Source: Marivirga salinae (GTDB lineage Bacteria > Bacteroidota > Bacteroidia > Cytophagales > Cyclobacteriaceae). From it: 64,000 nucleotides of DNA. A program made the translations under genes and the position numbers. The stretch spans positions 2,604,001 through 2,668,000 of the forward strand of contig NZ_CP129971.1 of the NCBI RefSeq assembly GCF_030503855.1, given 5' to 3'. The notes beneath the pieces were generated by a model that saw only the letters and a list, made by a program, of their open reading frames with translations, made no database searches and was not told the origin of the DNA. Positions 37,390 through 46,781 of the stretch are shown here, piece after piece (the stretch's first letter is position 1; each line of letters starts with the position of its first letter).

Positions 37390-38913
37390 TTACTCCAATG
37401 CTTTCAATATATATTTTGGAATCATTTCATTAGGTGGAGTGCTTTTCCCATACAAAGCATATGAATTATAATTTCCCCCTGTAAAAACTGTAATCATATT
37501 TAATTCAGGCCAGATATTAATCTTTTGTCCTCCGTTTCCTGAAGCCATATAGGAGTCATAACGATGACCATCTATTACGAAATATTTATGCTCCCACAAA
37601 TATCCGTAATCTCCGTCTTCGGTATCAAATGATTTTTCTATCCATTTTTCTGGAAGAATTTGTTGGCCTCGCCAAAGCCCTTTGTCCTTATAGACCTTCG
37701 CTAGCTTTAAAAGATCTCTGGGAGTGATATACATCTGGCTGAAATTGGTTTTACTTGATGGGTCAGGGGCAAACCGCCACTTGTAATTAGTAATTCCTAA
37801 AGGAGAAAAGAGATGCTTTTCAGCAAAGTTTTCCAATTTTTCGTTCGAGGCAATTTCAACTACACGACCAAGAGTAAGAGGACAGCCAGTGCAGTAGGAG
37901 GATGTTTCACCTGGAGATTGAACCATCGGTAAATCAAGAGTATATTTTACCCAATCTTTACTTTCCATCATTCTTTGCTCACTTCCTCTACTTTCTGGAT
38001 TGTTGTTTTCGCAATCCATCCCGTGGCGGTAAGTCAGGAAGTTTTCAATTGTGATCTCTCTTTTTCTGTTGTCAAGATTTGCAATAGAATCATACTGCTT
38101 ATTAAAGTAAGGTAAAAGGTTGTCTTGCTCGCTTCCTATCATACCTTTTTCTATCGCTATGCCCAAAAGTGAGCCAATAAAAGGCTTAGTGGCTGACCTT
38201 AGTTGATGAGGTTTGTCTTTTGCGTATCCGTAAAAATATTCCTCAAGCACTAATTTTTCTTCTTTATAAATCAAAATACTATGCACATCAGGATAACTTC
38301 CCTTTATTGTTTCCTTTACCATATCAATAATAGGTTGAGTATTTTTAAACACATCTTTTAAATCACCAACTTCGAGTCCGTCAATATTCCTGTCAGGAAT
38401 ACTATATACATATGCTTTTGAGTTATTCCACAATTCCTTTCGGGGATACATTTCCATTCTTTCAAAGTCGGAGCTAATATAAGAGAAGCGATCTCCTTCC
38501 ACTCTATAACTTTTTATCTTTCCAGTTTTGTCTCGCTGAAAAGTAACAGGAATATTTTGGTTGTTGGCAAAGGTATCTACTGCTATGTATTTTAATGGAT
38601 ACTTGGCTTGATCTATTATTGCATATAGTGTAGTATCCATTTCTGAAGCTATAAAGGACAAGCTTGTATTCTCGTGATATTCATATTTCCCTTCGTAATC
38701 CTGTAAGTTTTGAAAGGTTGTTTGTGGAGATATTTCCTTATCAAGAATAAGATCCATTTTACAATAAGTGCATATGCCTGCTTTTTCATATCTAAGAGTA
38801 TCACACCTTAAATTGCAAGGCGTGCATTTATAGAGATTCTCTGGTTGGCTCTGGCTATAAATTGAAATACTAAAGAGATTGAAAATAATTGAATATAAAA
38901 ATAGTTTTCTCAT
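37390..38913 (-). CDS. Serine hydrolase (beta-lactamase family) with N-terminal metal-binding domain
   Basis: 507 residues. A signal peptide (SIIFNLFSISIYSQSQ) is followed by a short heavy-metal-binding-type domain with four Cys pairs (YKCTPCNLRCDTL...GICTYCKMDL, about 28-58). A class C/DD-peptidase-like domain runs from about 205 with the SxxK motif in QLRSATKPFIGS. It probably acts on peptidoglycan or esters in the periplasm. Most distal cassette gene of the array. Confidence 0.8.
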   Translation of the reverse strand: MRKLFLYSIIFNLFSISIYSQSQPENLYKCTPCNLRCDTLRYEKAGICTYCKMDLILDKEISPQTTFQNLQDYEGKYEYHENTSLSFIASEMDTTLYAIIDQAKYPLKYIAVDTFANNQNIPVTFQRDKTGKIKSYRVEGDRFSYISSDFERMEMYPRKELWNNSKAYVYSIPDRNIDGLEVGDLKDVFKNTQPIIDMVKETIKGSYPDVHSILIYKEEKLVLEEYFYGYAKDKPHQLRSATKPFIGSLLGIAIEKGMIGSEQDNLLPYFNKQYDSIANLDNRKREITIENFLTYRHGMDCENNNPESRGSEQRMMESKDWVKYTLDLPMVQSPGETSSYCTGCPLTLGRVVEIASNEKLENFAEKHLFSPLGITNYKWRFAPDPSSKTNFSQMYITPRDLLKLAKVYKDKGLWRGQQILPEKWIEKSFDTEDGDYGYLWEHKYFVIDGHRYDSYMASGNGGQKINIWPELNMITVFTGGNYNSYALYGKSTPPNEMIPKYILKALE

Positions 38914-38929
38914 AGGTTCGATTACTTGA

Positions 38930-39057
38930 TATTAACGTTAGGTTTAATCATAGTGTGGGATTTCGGAGCGATTTACTTTCCGCAATCGCAAAGTTTCTTA
39001 GAAGCAAAACAACATTTTTAGCACTTAAAACCGAATGATGCATATACAATGTTATGT
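38930..39057 (-). repeat. attC-like site between the metal-binding hydrolase and S41 cassettes
   Basis: Outer boxes TATTAAC (38930) and GTTATGT (39051). The arms pair poorly, but a central GCGATT/AATCGC stem is clear. The box after the S41 stop matches that cassette's 5' box at 7 of 10 positions, so this is a decayed site. Confidence 0.5.
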
Positions 39058-39071
39058 ACATTTGGTTTATT

Positions 39072-40511
39072 TTACTTTCGTTTAATTAAGTCAAATGTAA
39101 AATCTAACTCCACATCTTTCTTGTGAACCCAATTGTCAAATGTCTGCACTATTTCATAATCAGGGATAGTTCCGTGTCCAAAGTTTTTTGTTAAATCAAC
39201 TGCATTTGTGTACTTCTGCAAAGGAATAGTAACAATAAGTCCAGTTGGTATTGTCGCTTCTGGCATCATACCACTTGTATTGCCTTGATAACCACCACCT
39301 GTCTCTTGTCCTACAATAATTGCTTTGTTATTATGTGACAGTATCGCTACAAAATCTGAACAAGAAGACATACATAGGCCGTTTGTAATTATATAAGTCT
39401 TTCCTTTAAAATTATTACTTGCTGATTGTTGAGTTTCATAATAGTCAAACTCTTTGGTGAACCAAGTTTTTCTCCAATGAAAAGAGCCATTAACCTCTAC
39501 AGTCTTATTATAAAAAAGCCTGTTCATTCCTTTAATCTCTTTTGCTACTGCCTCTGTTACTTCAATTTTATCCCAATATCTAAATGGCTGATCAAAGAAA
39601 TAAGATGCAAGTAAAGCAGCATTTCCATCAGTTCCCCCAGTATTATATCTTAAATCAACTACTAAATTTTCAACATTTTGCTGCTTAAGCGTTTCAAAAA
39701 CATCTTTAGTAACTTTTTGAAAGTTTTGTCCAGCTTCTTTGATCGATGATTTTGAAAAAGTATGAATTTTTAGTAAACCAACTCCATTTGTAATCTCAAA
39801 TTCTAACGGTTTTTTGTAGTTTTTTTCTAATGATTCGAATGAAGGAAATTTATCTTTAGAAATGCCTTTCAGTTCATAAATATTGTTATTTCCGTTTGTT
39901 TTAATGCCAACATTAAATACAGTTGAGGCATCAATTATGGACTGATACCAAAACGAAAACCTATGATTGAGCAGCAGATTTTTTTCAGTTTGATTATAGC
40001 CATCTGATGGAATTGAACTTAGTATTTTTTTTAAAATACTAGAAATTGAAACTTCATTAATTGATGTGATTTCTCCGCCAATTGGTATATGTTCATTCGC
40101 TGAGTAGTTCTTTGAAATTAAGACTTTACTATTCTGCAAATCAATAAATACTTCAAGGGGTAGGAGTGTGTTTGTTTTGTCCAAATAGACTTGATATTCT
40201 TTTGAGAGTGAAATTCCAGTATGTAAACACCCTATTTGAGCAAACAATGGTTTCAGTTTTCTATAGTACTGTAACTCTGTCAGTGAATCATTTATACTTT
40301 GTTTTGTTGAATCTATTAAGAAGTCAAACCTTTCTTTGGTTGTGTATCTATAGAATCCAGGATGTTTTTCACTGATTCCATCCATTGTACTTGTTGTCCA
40401 ACTCTTTAAACTGTCAGGTGAATATTTTCTACTGGGGACAAATTTATTTTCCTGTGCAACTAGTTGTATAGATGAACTCAATAAAAGCACTGTAATCAGA
40501 AATATTTTCAT
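39072..40511 (-). CDS. S41-family (C-terminal processing) peptidase
   Basis: 479 residues with a signal peptide (IFLITVLLLSSSIQLVAQ). The peptidase core includes LVVDLRYNTGGTDGNAALLA, the catalytic Ser region YIITNGLCMSSCSDFVAIL (about residue 385), and IVGQETGGGYQGNTSG. Predicted periplasmic protease. The PDZ domain is weak or reduced. It is a single-gene cassette; the start lies 44 bp inside from the site at 40555. Confidence 0.8.
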   Translation of the reverse strand: MKIFLITVLLLSSSIQLVAQENKFVPSRKYSPDSLKSWTTSTMDGISEKHPGFYRYTTKERFDFLIDSTKQSINDSLTELQYYRKLKPLFAQIGCLHTGISLSKEYQVYLDKTNTLLPLEVFIDLQNSKVLISKNYSANEHIPIGGEITSINEVSISSILKKILSSIPSDGYNQTEKNLLLNHRFSFWYQSIIDASTVFNVGIKTNGNNNIYELKGISKDKFPSFESLEKNYKKPLEFEITNGVGLLKIHTFSKSSIKEAGQNFQKVTKDVFETLKQQNVENLVVDLRYNTGGTDGNAALLASYFFDQPFRYWDKIEVTEAVAKEIKGMNRLFYNKTVEVNGSFHWRKTWFTKEFDYYETQQSASNNFKGKTYIITNGLCMSSCSDFVAILSHNNKAIIVGQETGGGYQGNTSGMMPEATIPTGLIVTIPLQKYTNAVDLTKNFGHGTIPDYEIVQTFDNWVHKKDVELDFTFDLIKRK

Positions 40512-40554
40512 GCTGTCATTAATTTTTAATATGGAGTGCTTTCTTGGCTATTGT

Positions 40555-40772
40555 GTAAAACGCGAACCTAAAATGCATTTGCTACACTTCGCTGATGAAA
40601 TACTAAAGTAGCGAAGCCAAACCATATCCACAATTATTGAAAGAGAAAAGAAGTGAATCATGCTGAATGCTTGTCCTAAATCTAAATGAAATCTTCAGTT
40701 TGGCTTTGTGGCGATATACCTCTTCTCTTAGCTAGAAGCAGTTAGCAAATGCATTTTTAGCAATTGTTAGGC
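40555..40772 (-). repeat. attC-like site, family A copy 1
   Basis: Read leftward it starts GCCTAAC (40772-40766), exactly RYYYAAC, 4 bp after the stop of the DUF3592 gene, and ends GTTTTAC. The arms AAAATGCATTTGCTA / TAGCAAATGCATTTTT pair. Inside is a CTTCGCT...AGCGAAG hairpin and a GCCAAAC/GTTTGGC stem. Copies are at 44876, 46782 and 53374. Confidence 0.8.
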
Positions 40773-40776
40773 TACG

Positions 40777-41271
40777 TCATTTTTCAATTTCTAATTCATA
40801 ATATTTAAGAAACAACCATCTAAAATAAGCTAGAATTAATATGAAAAAACCAATAAAAATGAAATGCAGTATATAGTTTGTCTGTTCCTCAGAGAATGTT
40901 GTCTTATTTGGATTATGGGGTGAATACCATATGCTTAAATTTTTTTCGGACATTTTTTGATCCAATATTCTTTGTGCTTCCATATGATCTCTGGCACTAA
41001 ACTCTTGCTTAGCTTCATATTTTTGATTAGCCACCGTAAAGAGATAGTAAATTTTAAAAAAATAATCAGGCTCTTTTTCCCGGATTCGTTCTTGAATTTG
41101 CGAATGTTTTTTTGGTGTTGCGGTTCCCTTTTCCCACTGCGCATTAAGTCCCTCTATTCCTTTAAACGTAAAGATCACGACACCAACTAGCAAAGCGATT
41201 GTTCCCATCATTTGAAACGGAAGATTAGGTGCAGCTACTATAATTCTTCTAAGTTCTTCTTTTATTTGCAT
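40777..41271 (-). CDS. DUF3592-like membrane protein
   Basis: 164 residues with two membrane helices (MMGTIALLVGVVIFTFKG; YILHFIFIGFFILILAYFRWLF) around a soluble segment with YYLFTVANQKYEAKQEFSARDH and SIWYSPHNPNKTTF, the DUF3592 pattern. Function unknown. It ends 4 bp before an attC-like site. Its 5' site is the degenerate one at 41279. Confidence 0.65.
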   Translation of the reverse strand: MQIKEELRRIIVAAPNLPFQMMGTIALLVGVVIFTFKGIEGLNAQWEKGTATPKKHSQIQERIREKEPDYFFKIYYLFTVANQKYEAKQEFSARDHMEAQRILDQKMSEKNLSIWYSPHNPNKTTFSEEQTNYILHFIFIGFFILILAYFRWLFLKYYELEIEK

Positions 41272-41278
41272 ATAAAAA

Positions 41279-41318
41279 GGCTGTTAATGTAATGGAGCCA
41301 AATGCCTGTTAGCTGTAG
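41279..41318 (-). repeat. Degenerate, shortened attC-like site
   Basis: Only 40 bp. Leftward it begins AGCTAAC right after the stop of the 41319 gene, exactly complementary to that cassette's 5' box GTTAGCTGTA at 42617. The far GTT box is missing. It looks like a deletion product. Confidence 0.5.
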
Positions 41319-42248
41319 TTATTCAATTCCTAAGTATTTTTTTATTCGTAACATTCTTAGTGTGTTCCATCTGCTTGGTTTGCCCGCTTTTTCCATTATA
41401 AAATGAATTTGTCCAGAATGAGCAGCTTGCACATTCCATGTTCCGTCTTTATTTTGCTTTTTATTCAAATAAGTGATTGCTTCTGTCATCCTGTTGTCCC
41501 ATTCTACTTCCGCATATTGAAAATAATCCATAGCTCGAAGAATGTCATACCGCCACCTACAGGGATAAGTCAACCTAAGAAACTTTTTGTCAATTATTTG
41601 ACCGGTTCTGTCTGATAAAAAAAGTCGGTGCATCAGGATAAATTCAATACCTGTTTTTATGGCATCAGATATTTCTTTCTTTCTATAGTTATAGCCTGCT
41701 TTCTGAAATTCTGTGAACCCTTCGAGAACAGAGATAGTGGAATGTAGTGAGCTGTGTCTGGCCCCACTTCTTGTTGTTCGACAATTAAAACCTCCATCAG
41801 GCATTATCTCAGCCAGAATACTGTCAACAATGGAATGAAGTTTCATTTCAGACGTCATAAAGTATGAAGCATAATTCAAGAACATGCCATTTACACATAC
41901 ATCACTACGTTGAATCGTGCTTGGTCCTAAACAAATACCACCATCTTCTGCTTTATCATTTTGTAGAACCAAATCAATAGTCTGTTTCACAACTTCATTA
42001 TTAGTGGGTAGATTTAAATTGCGAAGGTCAAGTAAAGTGTAGTGGGTAGAAATCCATTTTGGTTGATAAAATCTATCACCCCAATGTCCATTTGAATGCT
42101 GCTTTGATAGAAATTTTGAGCCCCATCCTTCAATAGCGATCCTGTCTTGAAGTTTCTTGTTATCACTTCCCAACAAATCACGCCATGCCTGATATTGTAT
42201 GGATATATCTCCTTCCAATAACCAGTCTATGATTTGTTGATTGTTCAT
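41319..42248 (-). CDS. Prenyltransferase/squalene-cyclase-fold-like protein
   Basis: 309 residues, helical alpha/alpha-repeat. It has Gln-Trp-type repeats (SNGHWGDRFYQPKW, AEDGGICLGPS, MPDGGFNCRTT, KQNKDGTWNVQAA). There is no signal peptide. A role as a cyclase is not implied because the DxDD acid motif is not seen. It shares a cassette with the zinc-ribbon gene. Confidence 0.6.
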   Translation of the reverse strand: MNNQQIIDWLLEGDISIQYQAWRDLLGSDNKKLQDRIAIEGWGSKFLSKQHSNGHWGDRFYQPKWISTHYTLLDLRNLNLPTNNEVVKQTIDLVLQNDKAEDGGICLGPSTIQRSDVCVNGMFLNYASYFMTSEMKLHSIVDSILAEIMPDGGFNCRTTRSGARHSSLHSTISVLEGFTEFQKAGYNYRKKEISDAIKTGIEFILMHRLFLSDRTGQIIDKKFLRLTYPCRWRYDILRAMDYFQYAEVEWDNRMTEAITYLNKKQNKDGTWNVQAAHSGQIHFIMEKAGKPSRWNTLRMLRIKKYLGIE

Positions 42249-42303
42249 TTATTTTTTGAGATTTAATTTTGAATATACTTCTTAGGAAGAGATGTGGTAT
42301 ACA

Positions 42304-42570
42304 TTACTGTTTCCATCTTTCGAGATTTGGAATTGACCTTGTAGCCAACCAAGCAAAGAAACCATTCATTCCGTCTTTCTTCATTTCTTGTATACAAAAC
42401 TTTTGCATTTTTTTGGCGGTGTCTATTTCAGGGGGAGTTAAAAACACTCCATTTTCATAGCACATGGAACAATATTTTTTACTGATGGAACCATCTTTTT
42501 CCGTTCCACCACCTTTTTTGTCTTTTTTAAGTGGGAAACCACAGCTTTGGCAAAATTTATATTCTTTCAT
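42304..42570 (-). CDS. Zinc-ribbon domain protein
   Basis: 88 residues with CQSCGFPL near the start and CSMCYENG at about 36, a four-Cys zinc ribbon. It ends FFAWLATRSIPNLERWKQ. This matches putative zinc-ribbon proteins of unknown role. First gene of a two-gene cassette whose site lies after the 41319 gene. Confidence 0.7.
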   Translation of the reverse strand: MKEYKFCQSCGFPLKKDKKGGGTEKDGSISKKYCSMCYENGVFLTPPEIDTAKKMQKFCIQEMKKDGMNGFFAWLATRSIPNLERWKQ

Positions 42571-42610
42571 TGTAATGTTTTTATTGAAGACTAGCTTCTG
42601 TCATAATTAC

Positions 42611-42804
42611 AGCTAACGCCACTGTATAAATTCGTGGCTGATTAAAAGTATAAAAATTTCAGTTAACTACCGAGGCAATCCGCAGGATAAGCTTATTAAA
42701 TTAACTCTTACTAATAAGTCAAATCTGCGGATTGGCAGGTTATCTACAAAGAGCCAAAGGAACAATAACCTACTGACAGCCATGATTTATACAGAATGTT
42801 ACCA
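42611..42804 (-). repeat. attC-like site, family B copy 1
   Basis: Leftward: TGGTAAC (42804-42798), 5 bp after a stop, to GTTAGCT (42617-42611). The arms CTGTATAAATTCGTGGCTG / CAGCCATGATTTATACAG pair imperfectly, and a CCGCAGGAT...ATCTGCGG region pairs inside. Copies are at 50105 (interrupted) and 52240. Confidence 0.8.
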
Positions 42805-42809
42805 GCTTT

Positions 42810-44042
42810 CTATTTTACTAAGGAGGTTTGATGTTCTAAGATATCCATTATTGTCCAGAGGTCTTTGAGAGCTTCTTCATATTGCCACCAAATGGTTCTG
42901 TTGATAATTAACGCAAAACCCTTATTTGTATTCTTATTAAAGAACATAAAGGTGGTTGTCCCAGGGTCAGACCCTGTATGACCTATATAGCCTTGTGGTG
43001 CTATTCCCATATAAACACCCTTATCATATTTTATATTCATAAACACATTTTCATCTTCTGGAAAAGACTCTTTAGAAAACTTATCAGCAAAGCTTTTATT
43101 AAATAATTCTAAGTAGCTTCTATTAGAAAGTACGTTGCCATTTCCTGAGTATCCATTAATCAGTTCCTGCAGATACTTTGACAGGTCTTTTGAATTAGTC
43201 ACTAAGCCCCCAGCTGGATAATCGAGACCTAAGTAATCAGCATATATTGTGTCACCATCATGATATAACTTTGTGTTAGTACTATCTGTATTCCAAGATG
43301 ATTGGTTCATTTCCAGCGGCTTGAAAATATACTTAGCTGTGAATTCTTGAAAAGACTGATTCGTAGCTATTTCCAAAATTACTGCAGCTAGAACTGTTGC
43401 TCCATTTGAGTATTGATAAGTAGTTCCAGGTTTTTCATTTAAAAAAACATCACGGCAACAATTGTCTTTCTCCGTATAGAGCATGTTTTTTATGAAATCT
43501 TTAATGGGTACTGCTTCTCTTGGTGAATTGAAGTATTCATATATTTTTATTGGAGAGGATGATTTCAAATGCTTATCATTCTTCAAAAAATAGCTGGATT
43601 CATCGTAAAGGTCAGTATCCAAAATAGTTGAGGTGTGATTAGCTAATTGTCTAATGGTTATTTCTATGTCAGGATAAAATGGATTGTTAATTGAAAAAGG
43701 AAGATATTTATTAATTGGATCATCCAAATTTAGTTTCCCCAGCTCTTGGGCTTTTAATAAAGAAATCCCAACTAAAGTTTTGGAAATAGAGGCAATTGGT
43801 TGTCTTGTGGTTAGTTTATATTTTTTTCCATTTGCTACATCGGAATAACCAAACGCCTGCTGATAGATCGCTTCCTTTTCATTCATTAGTGAAATGGAAA
43901 ATCCATGCAAGTTTCCGTTGTCGTAGATATTTTGAAATTGATTGGTTAAGGAATCATTTAGAGTCACCTCTTTTTGATCATTTCCTCTTGGCTGACAGGA
44001 GATGAATGGAATGATTAAGACAATAAAAAAGTATTTCTTCAT
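42810..44042 (-). CDS. Serine hydrolase lipoprotein (beta-lactamase family)
   Basis: 410 residues. The lipobox FIVLIIPFISCQPRG is followed by a class C-like domain: RQPIASISKTLVGIS (SxxK, Ser nucleophile), TYQYSNGATVLAA (YxN) and YIGHTGSDPGTTTF. A periplasmic peptidase or esterase is likely. Cassette box at 44071 (GTTACCAGC) matches the box after its stop exactly. Confidence 0.82.
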   Translation of the reverse strand: MKKYFFIVLIIPFISCQPRGNDQKEVTLNDSLTNQFQNIYDNGNLHGFSISLMNEKEAIYQQAFGYSDVANGKKYKLTTRQPIASISKTLVGISLLKAQELGKLNLDDPINKYLPFSINNPFYPDIEITIRQLANHTSTILDTDLYDESSYFLKNDKHLKSSSPIKIYEYFNSPREAVPIKDFIKNMLYTEKDNCCRDVFLNEKPGTTYQYSNGATVLAAVILEIATNQSFQEFTAKYIFKPLEMNQSSWNTDSTNTKLYHDGDTIYADYLGLDYPAGGLVTNSKDLSKYLQELINGYSGNGNVLSNRSYLELFNKSFADKFSKESFPEDENVFMNIKYDKGVYMGIAPQGYIGHTGSDPGTTTFMFFNKNTNKGFALIINRTIWWQYEEALKDLWTIMDILEHQTSLVK

Positions 44043-44064
44043 ATGATTATTGCGGACATATTGC

Positions 44065-44306
44065 TGGTAACGCCTGTATACCCGTTTGCTATACTAGGCT
44101 ATGAAATACTGAAAGTAGTAATTTATGCTTTCTCCACAAACTGATACATTTCATTAATTGCAAAAACTTAGAATAATTAGGCTTCAGAGTTTGCCAAAGC
44201 ATTATCCTTGGTTGCCAGCTATGAAAAGCTAGCATAAATTACGGGCTATTTAGCAATCAGTTATCTACAAGGTGGTGAGCAAATGGGTTTTTATATATTG
44301 TTATGT
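44065..44306 (-). repeat. attC-like site, 242 bp
   Basis: Boxes ACATAAC (44306-44300) and GTTACCA (44071-44065) read leftward. The outer arms AAACCCATTTGCT and the left-arm CCCGTTTGCT pair. The interior has the GCTATGAAATACT motif seen in family A and a GCTAGC-containing stem. Confidence 0.65.
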
Positions 44307-44309
44307 GTT

Positions 44310-44861
44310 TTAGTTTAATTCATAACTTGAAAGATATGAAATGAGCCCATATTCATCCTTGCTTCCTACAAAACCAATCCCTGCCACATAGTAATTATAA
44401 TAAACTTGAAATTTATTCAGGTCTTGATAATTAATTTGTTCTGCTTTTATAACCAAGCAATTTTCATAAGTTTTGACAGGAGTTTTCAATATTTGATTTA
44501 GTTCAATAATCTTATATTTCCAACTTTTGTCTTTGCTAAACCATGAGTAATCTTCTACCAACTTTGAAGGGATATTAATAGATTCGGTTCCGGTTTTAGT
44601 GTTTAAGTATACTTCATTTCCATCCTTATCTTTCCTTTTGTAATTAATTTCCGTTGTTCCCCAAGAGTATTTAACTTCAACTTGATAGTATTTCCTACCA
44701 TGATAATTGTAAAAATCCTCAAGAACTTGTGTACTGTAGGAATCTCCTCCTGGTATTTTGAAATTCCAATTATTTCCTACTTCAAGAGGATAATAGTCTT
44801 GACTATATATCGAAGAAACAGTTATTAATGATAAGATTTGAATTAAAAATAAAATTTTCAT
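44310..44861 (-). CDS. Secreted hypothetical protein
   Basis: 183 residues from the ATG at 44861. An upstream ATG at 44879 would start inside the neighbouring site box. There is a signal peptide (ILFLIQILSLITVSSIYSQ), then a beta-rich body (YYPLEVGNNWNFKIPGGDSY), the opening often found in DUF-type lipocalin-like secreted proteins. Function unknown. Single-gene cassette. Confidence 0.6.
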   Translation of the reverse strand: MKILFLIQILSLITVSSIYSQDYYPLEVGNNWNFKIPGGDSYSTQVLEDFYNYHGRKYYQVEVKYSWGTTEINYKRKDKDGNEVYLNTKTGTESINIPSKLVEDYSWFSKDKSWKYKIIELNQILKTPVKTYENCLVIKAEQINYQDLNKFQVYYNYYVAGIGFVGSKDEYGLISYLSSYELN

Positions 44862-44875
44862 GGTAGAGTGTTTAC

Positions 44876-45094
44876 ACATAACGCCAAGCTAAAATGCGTT
44901 TGCTACACTTGGCTGATGAAATACTAAAGTAGCGAAGCCAAACCATAACCACAATTATTGAAAGAAAAAAGAAAACAAACATGCTGAATGCCTGTCCTAA
45001 ATCTAAATAAAATCATCAGTTTGGCTTTGTGGCGATTGCACCTCTTCTCTTTGCTAGAAGCAGTAAGCAAATGCATTTTGAGCAATTGTTGGTA
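44876..45094 (-). repeat. attC-like site, family A copy 2
   Basis: Leftward TACCAAC (45094-45088), 4 bp after the toxin stop, to GTTATGT (44882-44876). The GTTATGTGT stretch here equals the complement of the box after the 44310 stop. Confidence 0.8.
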
Positions 45095-45098
45095 AGCG

Positions 45099-45452
45099 TT
45101 AATATTTTTTCTGTCTAATCGTGTTGGAATCGATAACAGTCAAATTGTGTTCAAATGAAATAGCTTTTTTAGTAAGGAGCTCTTCTAAAATCTTTGCTGT
45201 CTCTAATGGTTCAGTTGGCTGAGTCCTGATGAAAATGACGCCTGCCTGCGGTTTGTATCCATGCTTGAATATTAATTCACCATAATCGCTGTCATAAGTA
45301 ATAATAGTCCTGTTCTCATCAATAGCAATCTGCATAACCTGTTCATCCGTAATACTAGGGTCGTCAACTCCAATCGCCATAATGTCGTAACCTTTTGATT
45401 TGAGATAGGTGATACTGGAGAATGGCACATTCTCATTAGCTAGATACTTCAA
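45099..45452 (-). CDS. DUF5615 PIN-like toxin
   Basis: 117 residues: KYLANENVPFSSITYLKSKGYD and TIITYDSDYGELIFKHG carry the conserved acidic residues of the DUF5615 PIN-like family (Asn-Glu, then Asp-x-Asp). Such proteins are predicted nucleases paired with DUF433 antitoxins. It starts 11 bp after the DUF433 stop. Confidence 0.8.
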   Translation of the reverse strand: MKYLANENVPFSSITYLKSKGYDIMAIGVDDPSITDEQVMQIAIDENRTIITYDSDYGELIFKHGYKPQAGVIFIRTQPTEPLETAKILEELLTKKAISFEHNLTVIDSNTIRQKKY

Positions 45453-45463
45453 GTTGGGTGAAT

Positions 45464-45691
45464 TTAAGGATTAGTGTATAAAAGTCCGTCCTTTAAGCAT
45501 TCTTGGATGTAAGAAAAAACAGCTTGAAGTGATTCCTGATTCATTCGAGGATAATTTTCAAGAATTTGTTTTTCTGTCCATCCTTGAGCAAGGAGTCCAA
45601 TGATATGCTCAACAGATACGCGAGTTCCTTTTACTGTAGGCTTCCCAAGTAGTACAGTTTCATCAGCTATTATGTGTTTTCTCCATTCCAT
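45464..45691 (-). CDS. DUF433 antitoxin
   Basis: 75 residues. RKHIIADETVLLGKPTVKGTRVSVEHIIGLL with LENYPRMNQESLQAVFSYI is the DUF433 pattern, a helix-turn-helix antitoxin. The start is set at the ATG at 45691 because the promoter element TACCTTTG (45702-45695) overlaps the earlier ATG at 45697. Forms a TA pair with DUF5615. Confidence 0.8.
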   Translation of the reverse strand: MEWRKHIIADETVLLGKPTVKGTRVSVEHIIGLLAQGWTEKQILENYPRMNQESLQAVFSYIQECLKDGLLYTNP

Positions 45692-45694
45692 ATT

Positions 45695-45702
45695 CAAAGG
45701 TA
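45695..45702 (-). promoter_or_regulatory. -7 element of the DUF433/DUF5615 cassette
   Basis: TACCTTTG read leftward, an exact -7 consensus just before the antitoxin ATG. The pair would have its own, nearly leaderless transcript. Confidence 0.5.
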
Positions 45703-45734
45703 CGAAATTTCTTATTTCTTCGTTCGCCCATGCT

Positions 45735-45908
45735 TAACAACGCTTAGGCTATGATGAGTGGGGCATAGAAAGCACTCTGTTTGCTAATTAGTCCAAGCCA
45801 CAATAGCCTATTGTTTTTTAATAAATTTACTAATTGTGGCGGACTTTCCAAGTATCACCAAACTTTCCTGACTGATGAAACCCCATTCATTCATAGCTAG
45901 TGTTGTGT
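45735..45908 (-). repeat. attC-like site, 174 bp
   Basis: Boxes ACACAAC (45908-45902) and GTTGTTA (45741-45735). Arms GCTATGATGAGTGGGG / CCCCATTCATTCATAGC pair imperfectly. A central GTCCAAGCCACAAT/ATTGTGGCGGAC stem is clear. Confidence 0.75.
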
Positions 45909-45990
45909 GCATTTTGGTCATATCAGGTCTTCAAAGATTGATTTCTCATGATACTTTTAATATTATTATGCCTATAGTCTATACTGTTTT

Positions 45991-46620
45991 TCAAATTGGT
46001 GATACACCACTTTCAAGAAAATATTGATGTTCTATCCCCTTTTTGTCAATATAAAAAAAAATACCAGTAACTCTTCGGTCTCCAATACTAAAAAAGTACC
46101 ATTGTTCAGATTCAAATTTTAATGGGCAAATAGGATACTTCCCATATTTATTTAGCCACCACAATTTATCAGAGGAACTCTCTGACTGCCTTGAAAAACC
46201 TTTGTGAATATGTTTTACTTTGATGGTGTCTTCATCCCAAGAGTAATTACCAGGTTCATAAAATTCAATTTTTGATGGAGGGTTTGGAGGTTTATTTGAA
46301 GGGTTTCGAATATTGCAAGAAACTGTATGGATGGTGGTGTATTTAATTGGGTAGCCTTCGTCCCCGATTGAATCGACATTAATCTTTTCTATTGTTACTC
46401 CATTATTAAATTCTCTATTTGTGACTATATCATTTTTACTAATTGTCACTTTGGGTGGAGCAAACGAACTAATAAAGTATTTTAAAAAATACAAACCACC
46501 TGCGGTTAGAATAACGATTAAACTAACTGATATTAATATTCCTTTAAGCGGTCTGTTCTTAAAAAGAATTATTGTAATTATGACAATTAAAATTAGTCCA
46601 CTTATTATCGCAATAATCAT
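45991..46620 (-). CDS. Hypothetical two-helix membrane protein
   Basis: 209 residues: helices IIAIISGLILIVIITIILF and GILISVSLIVILTAGGLYFL, then an extracytoplasmic beta-rich domain (VTISKNDIVTNREFNNGVTIEK...). No family is recognised. The stop is 83 bp from the nearest site box. Cassette boxes match at 9 of 10 positions. Confidence 0.55.
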   Translation of the reverse strand: MIIAIISGLILIVIITIILFKNRPLKGILISVSLIVILTAGGLYFLKYFISSFAPPKVTISKNDIVTNREFNNGVTIEKINVDSIGDEGYPIKYTTIHTVSCNIRNPSNKPPNPPSKIEFYEPGNYSWDEDTIKVKHIHKGFSRQSESSSDKLWWLNKYGKYPICPLKFESEQWYFFSIGDRRVTGIFFYIDKKGIEHQYFLESGVSPI

Positions 46621-46781
46621 TACTACTTAGGCTTATTTATATTATGACTAATTTTTGATCAAAATTATAGTAAATAATAATAGAATTATCATCTTGATAT
46701 GATCTTCTTCAATTATTCCTTTAAATTCCACTAATTCGATATTAATTAATATGGCAATGAGTTAGCTATATAAGGAATTGC

